A stretch of DNA of 17,941 nucleotides from contig DQED01000086.1 of assembly GCA_003525525.1 (NCBI GenBank), forward strand, positions 1-17,941, in the 5' to 3' direction. Positions 8,083 to 16,000 of this stretch are shown in pieces. Position 1 is the stretch's first letter. Every line of letters begins with the position of its first letter. Under the pieces are notes generated by a model. It ran no database searches and was not told the origin of the DNA. It was given only the letters and a program-made list of their open reading frames with translations. The stretch is from Desulfovibrio sp. (GTDB lineage Bacteria; Desulfobacterota; Desulfovibrionia; Desulfovibrionales; Desulfovibrionaceae). A program made the position numbers and the translations under genes.

Positions 8083-8253
8083 CCGACAAAATAAGCAACC
8101 GTCATCGCGCCTTTTTTGGATCATTTTCAAAAAGCATCCATTTGCCTCAGGCATGATTCAAGACGTTGCATTTTTCGGGCATCGCTATAACATCCTAAAA
8201 AACGTTCTTAATCAACGCCTGCCTTTGTCCGGGAGAGGTGCAGGAATTCGCTT

Positions 8254-11004
8254 ATGCGCGCATCCATTCGGAAGTTCACCCTGCTTGGAATCTGTCTCGG
8301 TTCCATCTTGCTGTTCGCATCCTACATCGCCACCAACAGCTACCTCCTCGACCGGGCCTTCACCGGTTTCGAATACGCGACGCTTTTGACCGATGTCCTT
8401 CGCGCCACCAATGCGGCGTCTGAGGAAGTACAGAAACTCGACGGTATCATTGTCGACTGGGCTGTATGGGATGACAGCGCGATGTTCATGCAGGGGAAAA
8501 CAAAGGACTACATAACGTCAAACCTGAACGAACGCACACTGGAGACGCTCGACCTCTATTTTATTGCATATATAGACAATAGAAACAATATCGTCTGGAG
8601 CAGCACCAAAACAGTAGACGACAAGTATGCATCAGGAATGCCACAAGACATTAAAAAAGTGATTTTCAAGGAAAGCAGCATGCTGACGGATTCGAATATG
8701 AACGACAGAATCCATGGCATCGCTCTCCTCGACAAGGGGCTGGCTATCCTTGCGAGCTGCCCGATACATACCAGTGATGGCGAAGGGCCAAAGCAGGGCA
8801 TGCTTGTCATGGGAAAGCTGTTTTCGCCGGAAACGATGCAAACCCTTTCGGAAAAAATACAGATCCCATTTCACATCGAGCCGGCGTCCTTGCCGCTGCC
8901 GCATCGGATCGCGAGCGCCGAGAAAAAAACTCTTCATACAAAAACACAAGAAGTCGTCACCATTTTCGACATCGGCGAGAATGAAACGGCGGCCGTCACC
9001 CTGCTGCGCGATCTGGCAAACCGCAAACAGCTGCGCCTGATCGTCTACGGCAACAAGGACATCGTCCACACCGGCGTCGCCGTGAGCAAACGCGCCGCCG
9101 TCTACCTCGCCGTCGGCGGCCTTCTCCTGTTGGCCGCCATCGTCTTTCTCGTGGAAAAGCGCATCCTGCGCAGGCTGCTGCGCATCACGTCCCAGCTCAC
9201 GCAGATCAAGCGGCAAAACACCGTAGGCGACCGCATGCCGCATGTCGCCGTCACGGGAAGTGACGAAATCACGGCGATGGCCGACCAGATCAATTCCTTC
9301 ATCGATGAAATCAATCACTACAAGGCAGACCTCGAGAATCTCGTTCTCGAACGTACGAACGATCTCCATAACGAGATCATCAAAAAGGAACACGTACAGC
9401 AGGAGCTTGAATCAGCGAAAAATGCAGCCGAACAGGCAAACAGGATGAAAACGGACTTCCTGGCGAAAGTCACGCACGAAATCCGCACGCCCATGAACGC
9501 CATCAAGGGACTCAACGACTATCTCCTGCACACGCCCCTCAATGACGAGCAAAAGGAGTGCGCGAACATCATCAAGGATTCTTCCCTGCATCTGCTCGAC
9601 ATCGTCAACGACCTGCTCGACCTCTCCCGGATCGAAGCCGGCAAGCTCGCACTGGAGCGCATCGACTTCAACCTGAGCGACCTGCTCACCGCGACCGTCA
9701 AGATCCTGCGTCCCATCGCCGAGCGGAAGAAGCTGAAAATACACGTTGATTACACGGGAGACGCCGACGTCGTGTGCAGCGGCGACCCGTCCCGGATCCG
9801 GCAAATCCTCTTCAACCTGACGCACAACGCCATCAAGTTCACGCAGTTCGGCGAAATCCGCATCGCCGTGCGCGTGGACAAGGCGGAACCCGCCGGCCTC
9901 TACGCCGTTTCCATCGCCGTGAAGGATTCCGGAATCGGCATCGAAACGAGCCAGCTCGCCAACATCTTCGAGCCGTTCACCCAATCCGACAATTCGATGA
10001 GCCGCAAGTACGGGGGCACGGGCCTGGGGCTTGCGATCTGCAAACAGCTCGTGGAACTCATGGGCGGGAACATCACCGTGGTCAGCGTGCCGGGAGTCGG
10101 CAGCGAATTCTCCGTCGCCCTGCATTTGCCCAAGGGCACGGGATGCGACAACGGCGCCCAAAAGGCGTCCGCCCACGACACGGAGCCGGACAGGCACGGG
10201 GCGCTTCGGATACTGGTGGTCGACGACACGCCGACCAACCTCATGGTCGCCGAAAAAATGTTTTCCATGCTCGGGCAGCGCCCGACCCTCGCCGCATCCG
10301 GCGAGCAGGCGCTCGCCCTGCTGCAGCAGGAACCGTTCGATGTCGTGTTTCTCGACATCGAGATGCCCGGCATGAACGGTTTCGAGCTGGCGAAACGCAT
10401 CCGCGGCGGCGCGGCGGCGCTCAACCGGCAAACGCGGCTGATCGCCATGACGGCCTACACCCTCGACTCCGTCAAGCAGCAGTGCTTTCAGGCCGGCATG
10501 GAGGATTTCCTGGCAAAACCGATCGACCTCGAAAACCTCGCCGCGAAGTTGCAGCCCCTCGGCAGCAGCGCGGTCATCGTCTGCTCGCAGCCCGAGGGCG
10601 CCGCGCCGGCATTGACGCAGGCGCATGCGCAGACCGGCGCGAACGACCGGGACGTTCTCGACGTCGCGGCCGGCATGGCGCGACTGGGCATGGACCGGCA
10701 ACTGTACGAAGACATTTGCGACGGCTTTCTCGAGAAATTCAATGCCGACAGGTTCGAGGTCGTCTATCTCAGACATATGCCGGATACGAAGGAATTGCTG
10801 GTATTCGTGCACACCCTCAAGGGCATTTCCCGCCAGCTCGGCGCGGAACGCATCGCCGCGTTCGCCGAGACCCTCGAAACCACCCTTGTGCAGGGGAATG
10901 CGGTGGATCTTGCGGCATCGTTGACAACCCTCACGAGGGAAATCCGCGCCGTGGAGGACGCCATCGCCCGCTTCAAGCTGGCCGGGGAAAACGCCTCCGC
11001 CTGA
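8254..11004 (+). CDS. CHASE4 hybrid sensor histidine kinase with REC and HPt domains
   Basis: This is a 916-residue inner-membrane kinase holding a nearly complete phosphorelay. TM1 is about 9-29. A periplasmic CHASE4 sensor (about 40-270) carries the hallmark DWAVWDD (68-74). TM2 is about 280-300. HAMP covers about 301-355, followed by a coiled coil (355-400). HisKA has phospho-acceptor H408 in VTHEIRTPMN. HATPase_c (about 505-625) has DSGIGI (558-563) and GGTGLGL (587-593). REC (about 651-770) has D701 in FLDIEMPG. HPt (about 800-910) has H853 in HTLKGIS. AGGA eight bases upstream supports the start. The sensor-coding part is markedly lower in GC than the kinase core. It converges on a single-domain response regulator 31 bp away, a plausible final phosphate acceptor. 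The signal is unknown. Confidence 0.95.
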   Translation: MRASIRKFTLLGICLGSILLFASYIATNSYLLDRAFTGFEYATLLTDVLRATNAASEEVQKLDGIIVDWAVWDDSAMFMQGKTKDYITSNLNERTLETLDLYFIAYIDNRNNIVWSSTKTVDDKYASGMPQDIKKVIFKESSMLTDSNMNDRIHGIALLDKGLAILASCPIHTSDGEGPKQGMLVMGKLFSPETMQTLSEKIQIPFHIEPASLPLPHRIASAEKKTLHTKTQEVVTIFDIGENETAAVTLLRDLANRKQLRLIVYGNKDIVHTGVAVSKRAAVYLAVGGLLLLAAIVFLVEKRILRRLLRITSQLTQIKRQNTVGDRMPHVAVTGSDEITAMADQINSFIDEINHYKADLENLVLERTNDLHNEIIKKEHVQQELESAKNAAEQANRMKTDFLAKVTHEIRTPMNAIKGLNDYLLHTPLNDEQKECANIIKDSSLHLLDIVNDLLDLSRIEAGKLALERIDFNLSDLLTATVKILRPIAERKKLKIHVDYTGDADVVCSGDPSRIRQILFNLTHNAIKFTQFGEIRIAVRVDKAEPAGLYAVSIAVKDSGIGIETSQLANIFEPFTQSDNSMSRKYGGTGLGLAICKQLVELMGGNITVVSVPGVGSEFSVALHLPKGTGCDNGAQKASAHDTEPDRHGALRILVVDDTPTNLMVAEKMFSMLGQRPTLAASGEQALALLQQEPFDVVFLDIEMPGMNGFELAKRIRGGAAALNRQTRLIAMTAYTLDSVKQQCFQAGMEDFLAKPIDLENLAAKLQPLGSSAVIVCSQPEGAAPALTQAHAQTGANDRDVLDVAAGMARLGMDRQLYEDICDGFLEKFNADRFEVVYLRHMPDTKELLVFVHTLKGISRQLGAERIAAFAETLETTLVQGNAVDLAASLTTLTREIRAVEDAIARFKLAGENASA

Positions 11005-11035
11005 CGCGCCGCGACGGGGCTCGCGCCCGCTCGCG

Positions 11036-11503
11036 TTACGCAGGTTCTTCGGGGAAGATCTTGCGCAGCGCGCCCGCCACTTTCTCCAGGGAAAAGGGCT
11101 TGACGAGGTAGGCGGTCGCACCGTGGCGGCCGGCTTCGAGAATGCTGTCCGTACCGCCTTCGCTGCTGATGATCACCACGGGGAGCTCCTTGAAGATCTC
11201 CGAGCCGCGCAGCATGTCGAGCAGCCCCATCCCTGACAGCTTTGGCATCTTCAAATCGGCGAACACGACGTTGATGGCGGCGTTGGCCTTAAGCAAATCA
11301 AGGGCCTGCATGCCGTTACCGGCCACGTGAACCTCCGGCACGCCGAGCTTTTGCAGGATGGCGCGCAGTACGTGCTGCATCACGGACGAATCGTCCGCAA
11401 CCAGCGCGCGAACGCGTCTCAATGCGCGGAATGCGGGTGCATGATCGGCCGGGGGCATATTCTTGAAATCCGGTTGCTTCTGTTTGGTACGGCGTCCGCC
11501 CAT
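11036..11503 (-). CDS. CheY-like single-domain response regulator
   Basis: This soluble receiver domain has 155 residues and no output domain. With the ATG at 11503, the receiver runs from about 32 to 150: the acidic pair D37/D38 in ADDSS, phospho-acceptor D83 in FADLKMP, S113 in IISSEGG and K135 in LVKPFS, so all phosphotransfer residues are present. It could receive phosphate from the HPt domain of the convergent kinase or from the upstream two-PAS kinase, passing it on by protein contact. The start is uncertain: 11503 has AGG about 8 bases upstream, while 11458 would remove 15 residues without touching the domain. It lies downstream of the decarboxylase gene on the same strand and has its own candidate promoter. 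Confidence 0.9.
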   Translation of the reverse strand: MGGRRTKQKQPDFKNMPPADHAPAFRALRRVRALVADDSSVMQHVLRAILQKLGVPEVHVAGNGMQALDLLKANAAINVVFADLKMPKLSGMGLLDMLRGSEIFKELPVVIISSEGGTDSILEAGRHGATAYLVKPFSLEKVAGALRKIFPEEPA

Positions 11504-11534
11504 GCCGCGGCCTGATCGCGGTGAAAGGAGCACG

Positions 11535-11567
11535 CCACACGCGGCATGTGTATTCCACAAACGGCAT
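11535..11567 (-). repeat. phased direct repeat in the response-regulator leader
   Basis: CCACACGCGGCAT (11535-11547) and CCACAAACGGCAT (11555-11567) match at 11 of 13 positions with an exact 20-bp period, close to two helical turns. Between and across them sits a TGTG-TATTC-CACA dyad (11547-11559). The arrangement looks like paired sites for a DNA-binding protein, or repeated RNA elements in the leader of the response-regulator mRNA. Confidence 0.45.
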
Positions 11568-11570
11568 ACT

Positions 11571-11592
11571 GCGGCGTTGCGTCCCACGCCGC
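11571..11592 (-). other. stem-loop at the start of the response-regulator leader
   Basis: GCGGCGT and ACGCCGC are perfect 7-bp arms around an 8-base loop. The hairpin begins just where transcription from the adjacent candidate promoter would start, so it would form a 5' stem-loop on that mRNA. Alternatively it could end transcripts arriving from the decarboxylase gene, but no T-run follows. Confidence 0.4.
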
Positions 11593-11598
11593 CGGATT

Positions 11599-11627
11599 AT
11601 TCTACATGCCTGGCCGTGCATGAGCAA
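11599..11627 (-). promoter_or_regulatory. candidate sigma-70 promoter for the response regulator
   Basis: On the minus strand TTGCTC (11627-11622) is followed after exactly 17 bases by TAGAAT (11604-11599). The -10 matches consensus at five of six positions; the -35 keeps only the TTG. It would give a leader of roughly 90 bases before the ATG at 11503, and allows expression independent of the upstream decarboxylase gene. Confidence 0.45.
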
Positions 11628-11662
11628 GGGATCGCTTGCAGCCGGTCGGCGCGCGCGGGCGG

Positions 11663-13312
11663 CTACTTGTCGCCGTAGAGCGTGCGGATGGATTCCCCGA
11701 GCTTTTTGGCCAGGGGCGACGCCGCCATGCGATCCATGACCACTTCGACGTACGCCCCCGCGCCGCAGCGTTCCGCCTTGGCCATGGCTTCCTCCAATTC
11801 GGCGTTGGTGGTCGCCCGGGCGCAGAACCAGTCGGGCATGCCGAAGGCGGCCGGAAGCTGCGTATAGTCCCAGGGCGCGAGGTCGTTGTAGGAACTGCCC
11901 GGGTTCTTGCACAGCAGACGCTCGATCAGGTAGCCGTCGTTGTTCAAGCAAAAAACCACGGGCTTGAGGCCGAACCGGCCGAACTGGCCGAGTTCCTGCA
12001 CCGTCATCTGGTGCGAGCCCTCGCCGGTGAAAAGAAGCGTACGCCGCCCGGGCGCGGCCACGGCCGCGCCGAAGGCCGCAGGCGTGGCCCAGCCGATGGC
12101 CCCCCACAGCGTCTGGTTGAAAAATTCCGCGCCGGTCGGCATGCGCGCGAAGCCCAGTCCCATGGAGATGGTCCCCGTCTCGGCCATGACGATGTCGCCC
12201 TCGCGCAGGAACTTCTCGAAGCGCGGATAGAGGTAGTCCGGGCTGATGCGCTCCCCGGGCGCGCCCTTGGGCTCGCCGAGGCCCTTGGGCCCGACGACGC
12301 TGCGGGGCTTGGGCGAAACGACCCTGGCCAGCCCCTCCATCACGTCTCGCATCTCCACGTCGCAAAACGTGGCGTGGCCCACGCGGGTTTCGTGCTGCAT
12401 GACCGCGATCATGTGCGAGGGATCGATCTTGGCCGTGAACGCGCCGGTGTTGAAATCGCTCCACAGTGCGCCGAGGTTGAGCACGCAGTCGCAGCCCTCG
12501 ACGAAATCGCGCACGTCCGGGTTCATGATCCGACCGTCGTAGAGGCCGATGTAGCCGGGCAAGGTCTCGTCCAGGGCCGTCTTGTCCATGAACATGGTGG
12601 CGAAGGGCAGTCCCGTGCGGGCAAGGAGTCCCTTGGCCACCTCGCGCAGCCCCAGGCGCGCGATGAGGTAGCCGGCAAGCACCACGGCCGTGCCGGCCTT
12701 GTCCAGCTTCTCGGCGACGGCGTCGATCGCGGCGGCGAGCGTTCCGGGATCGCTTTGGGGCGCTTCGGGCGCGCAGACGAGCTCCCCGGCCAGGGGCACG
12801 TCGGCGTAATCCTGGGGCAGCGCGATGTACACGGGCCGGTTGCGGGTCAACGCCGCCTCCAGGCAGCGTTCGATCTGGCAGGCCGCGTTTTCCGGGGTCA
12901 GCACGGCGCTTGCCGCGACAACAGGCTTGGTCATGTCGGCGTAGGCGTCGAAGCTGCCGTCGCCGAGCGTATGGTGCACGATACGCCGCGCCCGCTGCGT
13001 GGAAACGCTCGGCATGCCGACGAGATGGATCACGGGCAGGTGTTCGGTGTACGAGCCGGCCACGCCGCACAGGGCGGAAAGCTCGCCCACGCCGTAGGTG
13101 GTGCAAAGCGCGGCGCGGCCGCGCACACGGGCGTAGCCGTCGGCGGCGTAGGCGGCGTTGAGTTCGTTGCAGCAGCCGATCCAGCGCATGTCCGGGTCGT
13201 TGTCCACGGCGTCGTTTAAGGCAAAGGAGAAGTCCCCGGGCACGCCGAAAACGTCCGTGACGCCGATCTGCTTGAGGCGCGTCGTCAGGTGTTCGATGAC
13301 AGTCGGAGCCAT
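11663..13312 (-). CDS. thiamine-diphosphate 2-oxo-acid decarboxylase (pyruvate / indolepyruvate type)
   Basis: This 549-residue soluble enzyme would decarboxylate pyruvate or a larger 2-oxo acid to the aldehyde, using ThDP and Mg. Numbering coincides with Zymomonas pyruvate decarboxylase at the N-terminus: D27 in GVPGD, the ThDP-activating E50 in CCNELNAAYAADGYAR, and H113/H114 in VHHTLGDG. The C-terminal ThDP domain has TGEGSHQMT (429-437) and NNDGYLIE (457-464) with E464 equivalent to the catalytic E473, so the specific decarboxylase residues are present. The usual GDG metal motif reads GEG (E431). NNDGY and the WDYTQLPAAF region resemble indolepyruvate decarboxylases, so substrate preference is open. 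The start is fixed by GGAGG at 13325-13321, 8 bases before the ATG. The gene lies 75 bp downstream of a sensor kinase gene and 159 bp before a response-regulator gene. Confidence 0.93.
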   Translation of the reverse strand: MAPTVIEHLTTRLKQIGVTDVFGVPGDFSFALNDAVDNDPDMRWIGCCNELNAAYAADGYARVRGRAALCTTYGVGELSALCGVAGSYTEHLPVIHLVGMPSVSTQRARRIVHHTLGDGSFDAYADMTKPVVAASAVLTPENAACQIERCLEAALTRNRPVYIALPQDYADVPLAGELVCAPEAPQSDPGTLAAAIDAVAEKLDKAGTAVVLAGYLIARLGLREVAKGLLARTGLPFATMFMDKTALDETLPGYIGLYDGRIMNPDVRDFVEGCDCVLNLGALWSDFNTGAFTAKIDPSHMIAVMQHETRVGHATFCDVEMRDVMEGLARVVSPKPRSVVGPKGLGEPKGAPGERISPDYLYPRFEKFLREGDIVMAETGTISMGLGFARMPTGAEFFNQTLWGAIGWATPAAFGAAVAAPGRRTLLFTGEGSHQMTVQELGQFGRFGLKPVVFCLNNDGYLIERLLCKNPGSSYNDLAPWDYTQLPAAFGMPDWFCARATTNAELEEAMAKAERCGAGAYVEVVMDRMAASPLAKKLGESIRTLYGDK

Positions 13313-13387
13313 GGGTCAAACCTCCGTGCATGGATTTGCATTGGTGAGCACAACCAGTACCGCGGTGCCCCGTTAAGGGCGAGCGCG

Positions 13388-16000
13388 TCAAGCGTCGCCG
13401 TTGCGGCGCTGCGCGGCCGCGCGCGTCACCGCCTGCCCCAGGGCGGCGAGGTCCACGGGCTTGGACAGGTAGTCGTTCATGCCGCAGGACAGGCAGCGCT
13501 CGCGGTCCCCGGCCATGGCGTGGGCGGTCAGTGCGATGATCTGGATGCCGGGATCGATGCCGGGCCGCTCGCCGCGGCGGATGCGCCGCGTGGCCTCGTC
13601 GCCGCTGACGCGCGGCATCTGGATATCCATGAGCACCACGTCGTAGTCGCCCTCCTCCAGGGCGTCGAGGGCCACGTCGCCGTCCTCCGCGGCGCTGGCC
13701 GCAAAACCGAGCTTGCGCAGCATCGAGACCGTGGCCAGGCGGTTGATGGCTTCGTCTTCCACCACCAACACCCGCACCAGGCCATCCTGGTCCGCGGCGG
13801 GCGCGGCAACGGACGCGGCCCGGGCCTCCTGCGGCGGAAGCGGCCGGCAACGGATGGCGAAGGCGAACTCCGTACCCCGGCCGGGCACGCTGTCCACGGT
13901 AATGTGCCCGTCGAGCAGCCCGACGAGGCGCTTGACGATGCCAAGTCCCAGGCCCGTGCCGCCGTATTTTCGGGTAAAGGAGCCGTCAAGCTGGGTAAAA
14001 GGCTCGAAAATGGCCTCCATCTGGTCCTCGGGGATGCCGATGCCCGAATCGGACACGGCGAAAAGGAGATGCGTCGCTTCGCCACGCGCCGATGCCTGGC
14101 ACACATCCAGGCGCACCGCCCCCCGGGACGTGAACTTCACGGCGTTGCCCACGACATTGAACAGAATCTGCCGCAGCCGGGCGACGTCGGTCATGACCCG
14201 CTCCGGCGTCGCAGGGTCCACCACGACCGCGACGTCGAGCCCCTTGCGCGCGCTCTCCAGGCTGAAGACCGAAAGCACCTCCGCGACCATGCCGCGCACG
14301 TCGCAGGGCTCGTTTCGCAGCACGAGCCTGCCGGATTCGATGAGCGTGAAATCCAAAATGTCGGTCAGCACGCGCACAAGCCCCCGGCAGCAGGCCAGGG
14401 CCGTGGCCACATGGTCGGCGTCTTCCGGAGAAAGGTACGACGCTTCGAGCAGCTGCAGCATGCCCAGAACGCCGTTGAGGGGCGTGCGCACCTCGTGGCT
14501 GATGTTGGCCAGGAATTCGCTTTTGGCCCGACTGGCCGATTCGGCCGCGGCCATGGCCTGGCGCAGCCGCTCCTCGACGCGTTTGTATTCGGTGATGTCC
14601 ACGAGGATGCCGTCGAAGACCACACTGCCTTCCGGGGTACGGCGCGGCGCGGCGCGCAGTTGCCCCCAGCGCACCGCGCCTGTGGCGTCATGGAAGCGGG
14701 CCTGGACGTCGAAGGTGCCAAGCGTACGCAGGGACAGGGTTTCAGCCCGGCGCAACACGTCGAAGTCCTCGGACAGGTAGCGCGCGAAAACGGCCCCGGC
14801 ATCGGCAAGGGCCGCTTTGACCGCCAGCCCGAACAAACGTTCCACGCCCTGGCTGACGTAGAGGAAACGCCGTGTCCCGTCCGCGCGGACCTCGACTTTG
14901 TAGATCAAGCCGTCGGGCAGGTTGTCGCCAAGCCGCCGCAAGGTGGCCTCACGTTCCAGCAGCGCGTTTTCACTGCGTTTGCGCTCCGTGACGTCGTTGT
15001 AGATCTCCAGGCGGACGTCGCGGTCGCCGAGGGTGAAATACCCGGTCTTGACGGAGACATCCCGTATTTCGCCAAGCCGCGTCGCCAGCCGCGTCTCCCG
15101 GACCGCGGCCCTCGGGCTGTCGGACGGATCGGCCGCGCCAGACCGCAGCGCCCCTGCCGGGGAATGCGGACGCAACAAGGACGACTCGCGGCCGATGAGT
15201 TCTTCCCGGTCGTATCCCCACTGCGTGGTCACGGCCTGGTTGCAGTCCAGTATCCGGCCTGTGCCGGCGTCCACGACCAGAATCACGTCCATGACCTGGT
15301 CGAACAGGGAACGGTAGCGGTTCTCGCTCTCGCGCATGGCCGCCTCGGCCTTGCGCCGGCGCGTACCAGCCAGGGTCAGGGTCAGGGCGAGGATGGCCAG
15401 AAACGACAGCCAGACGAAAAAAAGGACCCGGTTGAGACGGTCCTGCCGCCGAACCACGGCGAGCACCCAGCGCTCGATGGCGTCGTCGAGGCCGTCGCCG
15501 AGCTTCTCCAGGTCGGCGAACGCGGCATGCCGCTCCACGGCGTGCTCCGCGCGATATTGCCCCTGGTCGAGGAGGCTTTGGCGCAGCAGTTTCTGAAACC
15601 GGACGATGCCGTGCCTGTAGGCCCGAAGTCCGCCATCGAAATCGGGCGCCTGTTCGGCGAGCACGGCCCTGCCCGCCTCCGGCACGTGCGAGGAAACAAT
15701 GAGCTTGTCTATGCCGCGCACGGCCTGATCCATGAACGCGTCCACGTCGGCGAGGCGGATCGAGGATTCGCCGGCAAGGTGGCGCTCCACGGCCAGATAT
15801 CCCTTGACGACGTCGGCCCGGCTCTGGCGCAGTTCGCCGCGCATGGGCGGGTAAATCACGAAATTCTCCCGCCAGGACGCGTTGGTCCACCACAGGAGCA
15901 GACCGGTCAGTACCGCAGCTGCAGCCATGGCGTAGAGATGCAGGTCGATCCAGCCTCGGGAGGACTGCGCATCGCCCCGCCTCCGGGACGCGTCCGTCAC
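13388..16000 (-). CDS. two-PAS hybrid sensor histidine kinase
   Basis: This is an 870-residue inner-membrane kinase. TM1 is about 22-38. An all-helical periplasmic region (41-188) resembles a four-helix-bundle sensor but matches no family I recognise. TM2 is about 191-211. PAS1 covers about 225-340 and PAS2 about 352-475. HisKA has H502 in ISHEVRTPLNG. HATPase_c (about 600-718) has DSGIGI (651-656) and GGTGLGL (680-686). REC (about 742-860) has D792 in LMDIQMP. There is no HPt domain, so phosphate from D792 needs an external HPt. The GTG start at 16000 is chosen because AGGAG lies 8 bases upstream and GTGA overlaps the stop of the solute-binding-protein gene. An open frame extends further upstream but overlaps that gene and makes no sensible protein. 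The overlap points to one operon and probably a joint sensor. Confidence 0.94.
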   Translation of the reverse strand: MTDASRRRGDAQSSRGWIDLHLYAMAAAAVLTGLLLWWTNASWRENFVIYPPMRGELRQSRADVVKGYLAVERHLAGESSIRLADVDAFMDQAVRGIDKLIVSSHVPEAGRAVLAEQAPDFDGGLRAYRHGIVRFQKLLRQSLLDQGQYRAEHAVERHAAFADLEKLGDGLDDAIERWVLAVVRRQDRLNRVLFFVWLSFLAILALTLTLAGTRRRKAEAAMRESENRYRSLFDQVMDVILVVDAGTGRILDCNQAVTTQWGYDREELIGRESSLLRPHSPAGALRSGAADPSDSPRAAVRETRLATRLGEIRDVSVKTGYFTLGDRDVRLEIYNDVTERKRSENALLEREATLRRLGDNLPDGLIYKVEVRADGTRRFLYVSQGVERLFGLAVKAALADAGAVFARYLSEDFDVLRRAETLSLRTLGTFDVQARFHDATGAVRWGQLRAAPRRTPEGSVVFDGILVDITEYKRVEERLRQAMAAAESASRAKSEFLANISHEVRTPLNGVLGMLQLLEASYLSPEDADHVATALACCRGLVRVLTDILDFTLIESGRLVLRNEPCDVRGMVAEVLSVFSLESARKGLDVAVVVDPATPERVMTDVARLRQILFNVVGNAVKFTSRGAVRLDVCQASARGEATHLLFAVSDSGIGIPEDQMEAIFEPFTQLDGSFTRKYGGTGLGLGIVKRLVGLLDGHITVDSVPGRGTEFAFAIRCRPLPPQEARAASVAAPAADQDGLVRVLVVEDEAINRLATVSMLRKLGFAASAAEDGDVALDALEEGDYDVVLMDIQMPRVSGDEATRRIRRGERPGIDPGIQIIALTAHAMAGDRERCLSCGMNDYLSKPVDLAALGQAVTRAAAQRRNGDA

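Larger units (their letters stand above)
7944..8253. other. 310-bp AT-richer intergenic region with palindromes
   Basis: No credible gene is seen. From left to right it holds a hairpin possibly ending the yjbQ transcript (7959-7999), a perfect 12-bp palindrome (8071-8082), a TGCCT-C-AGGCA dyad (8143-8153), a TATAAC hexamer (8186-8191) that fits a -10 box without a convincing -35, and AGGA (8242-8245) as the kinase ribosome binding site. Base composition is visibly lower in GC than the flanking yjbQ gene and continues low into the kinase sensor region. Confidence 0.6.

Noticed and set aside
8008..8177. Repeated GCATTT(TT) words in the intergenic region before the CHASE4 kinase
   Set aside because: The words are short, irregularly spaced and expected by chance in an AT-richer stretch.
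8153..8389. Short open frame beginning upstream of the CHASE4 kinase
   Set aside because: It overlaps the kinase start in another frame, has no ribosome binding site and no recognisable protein features.
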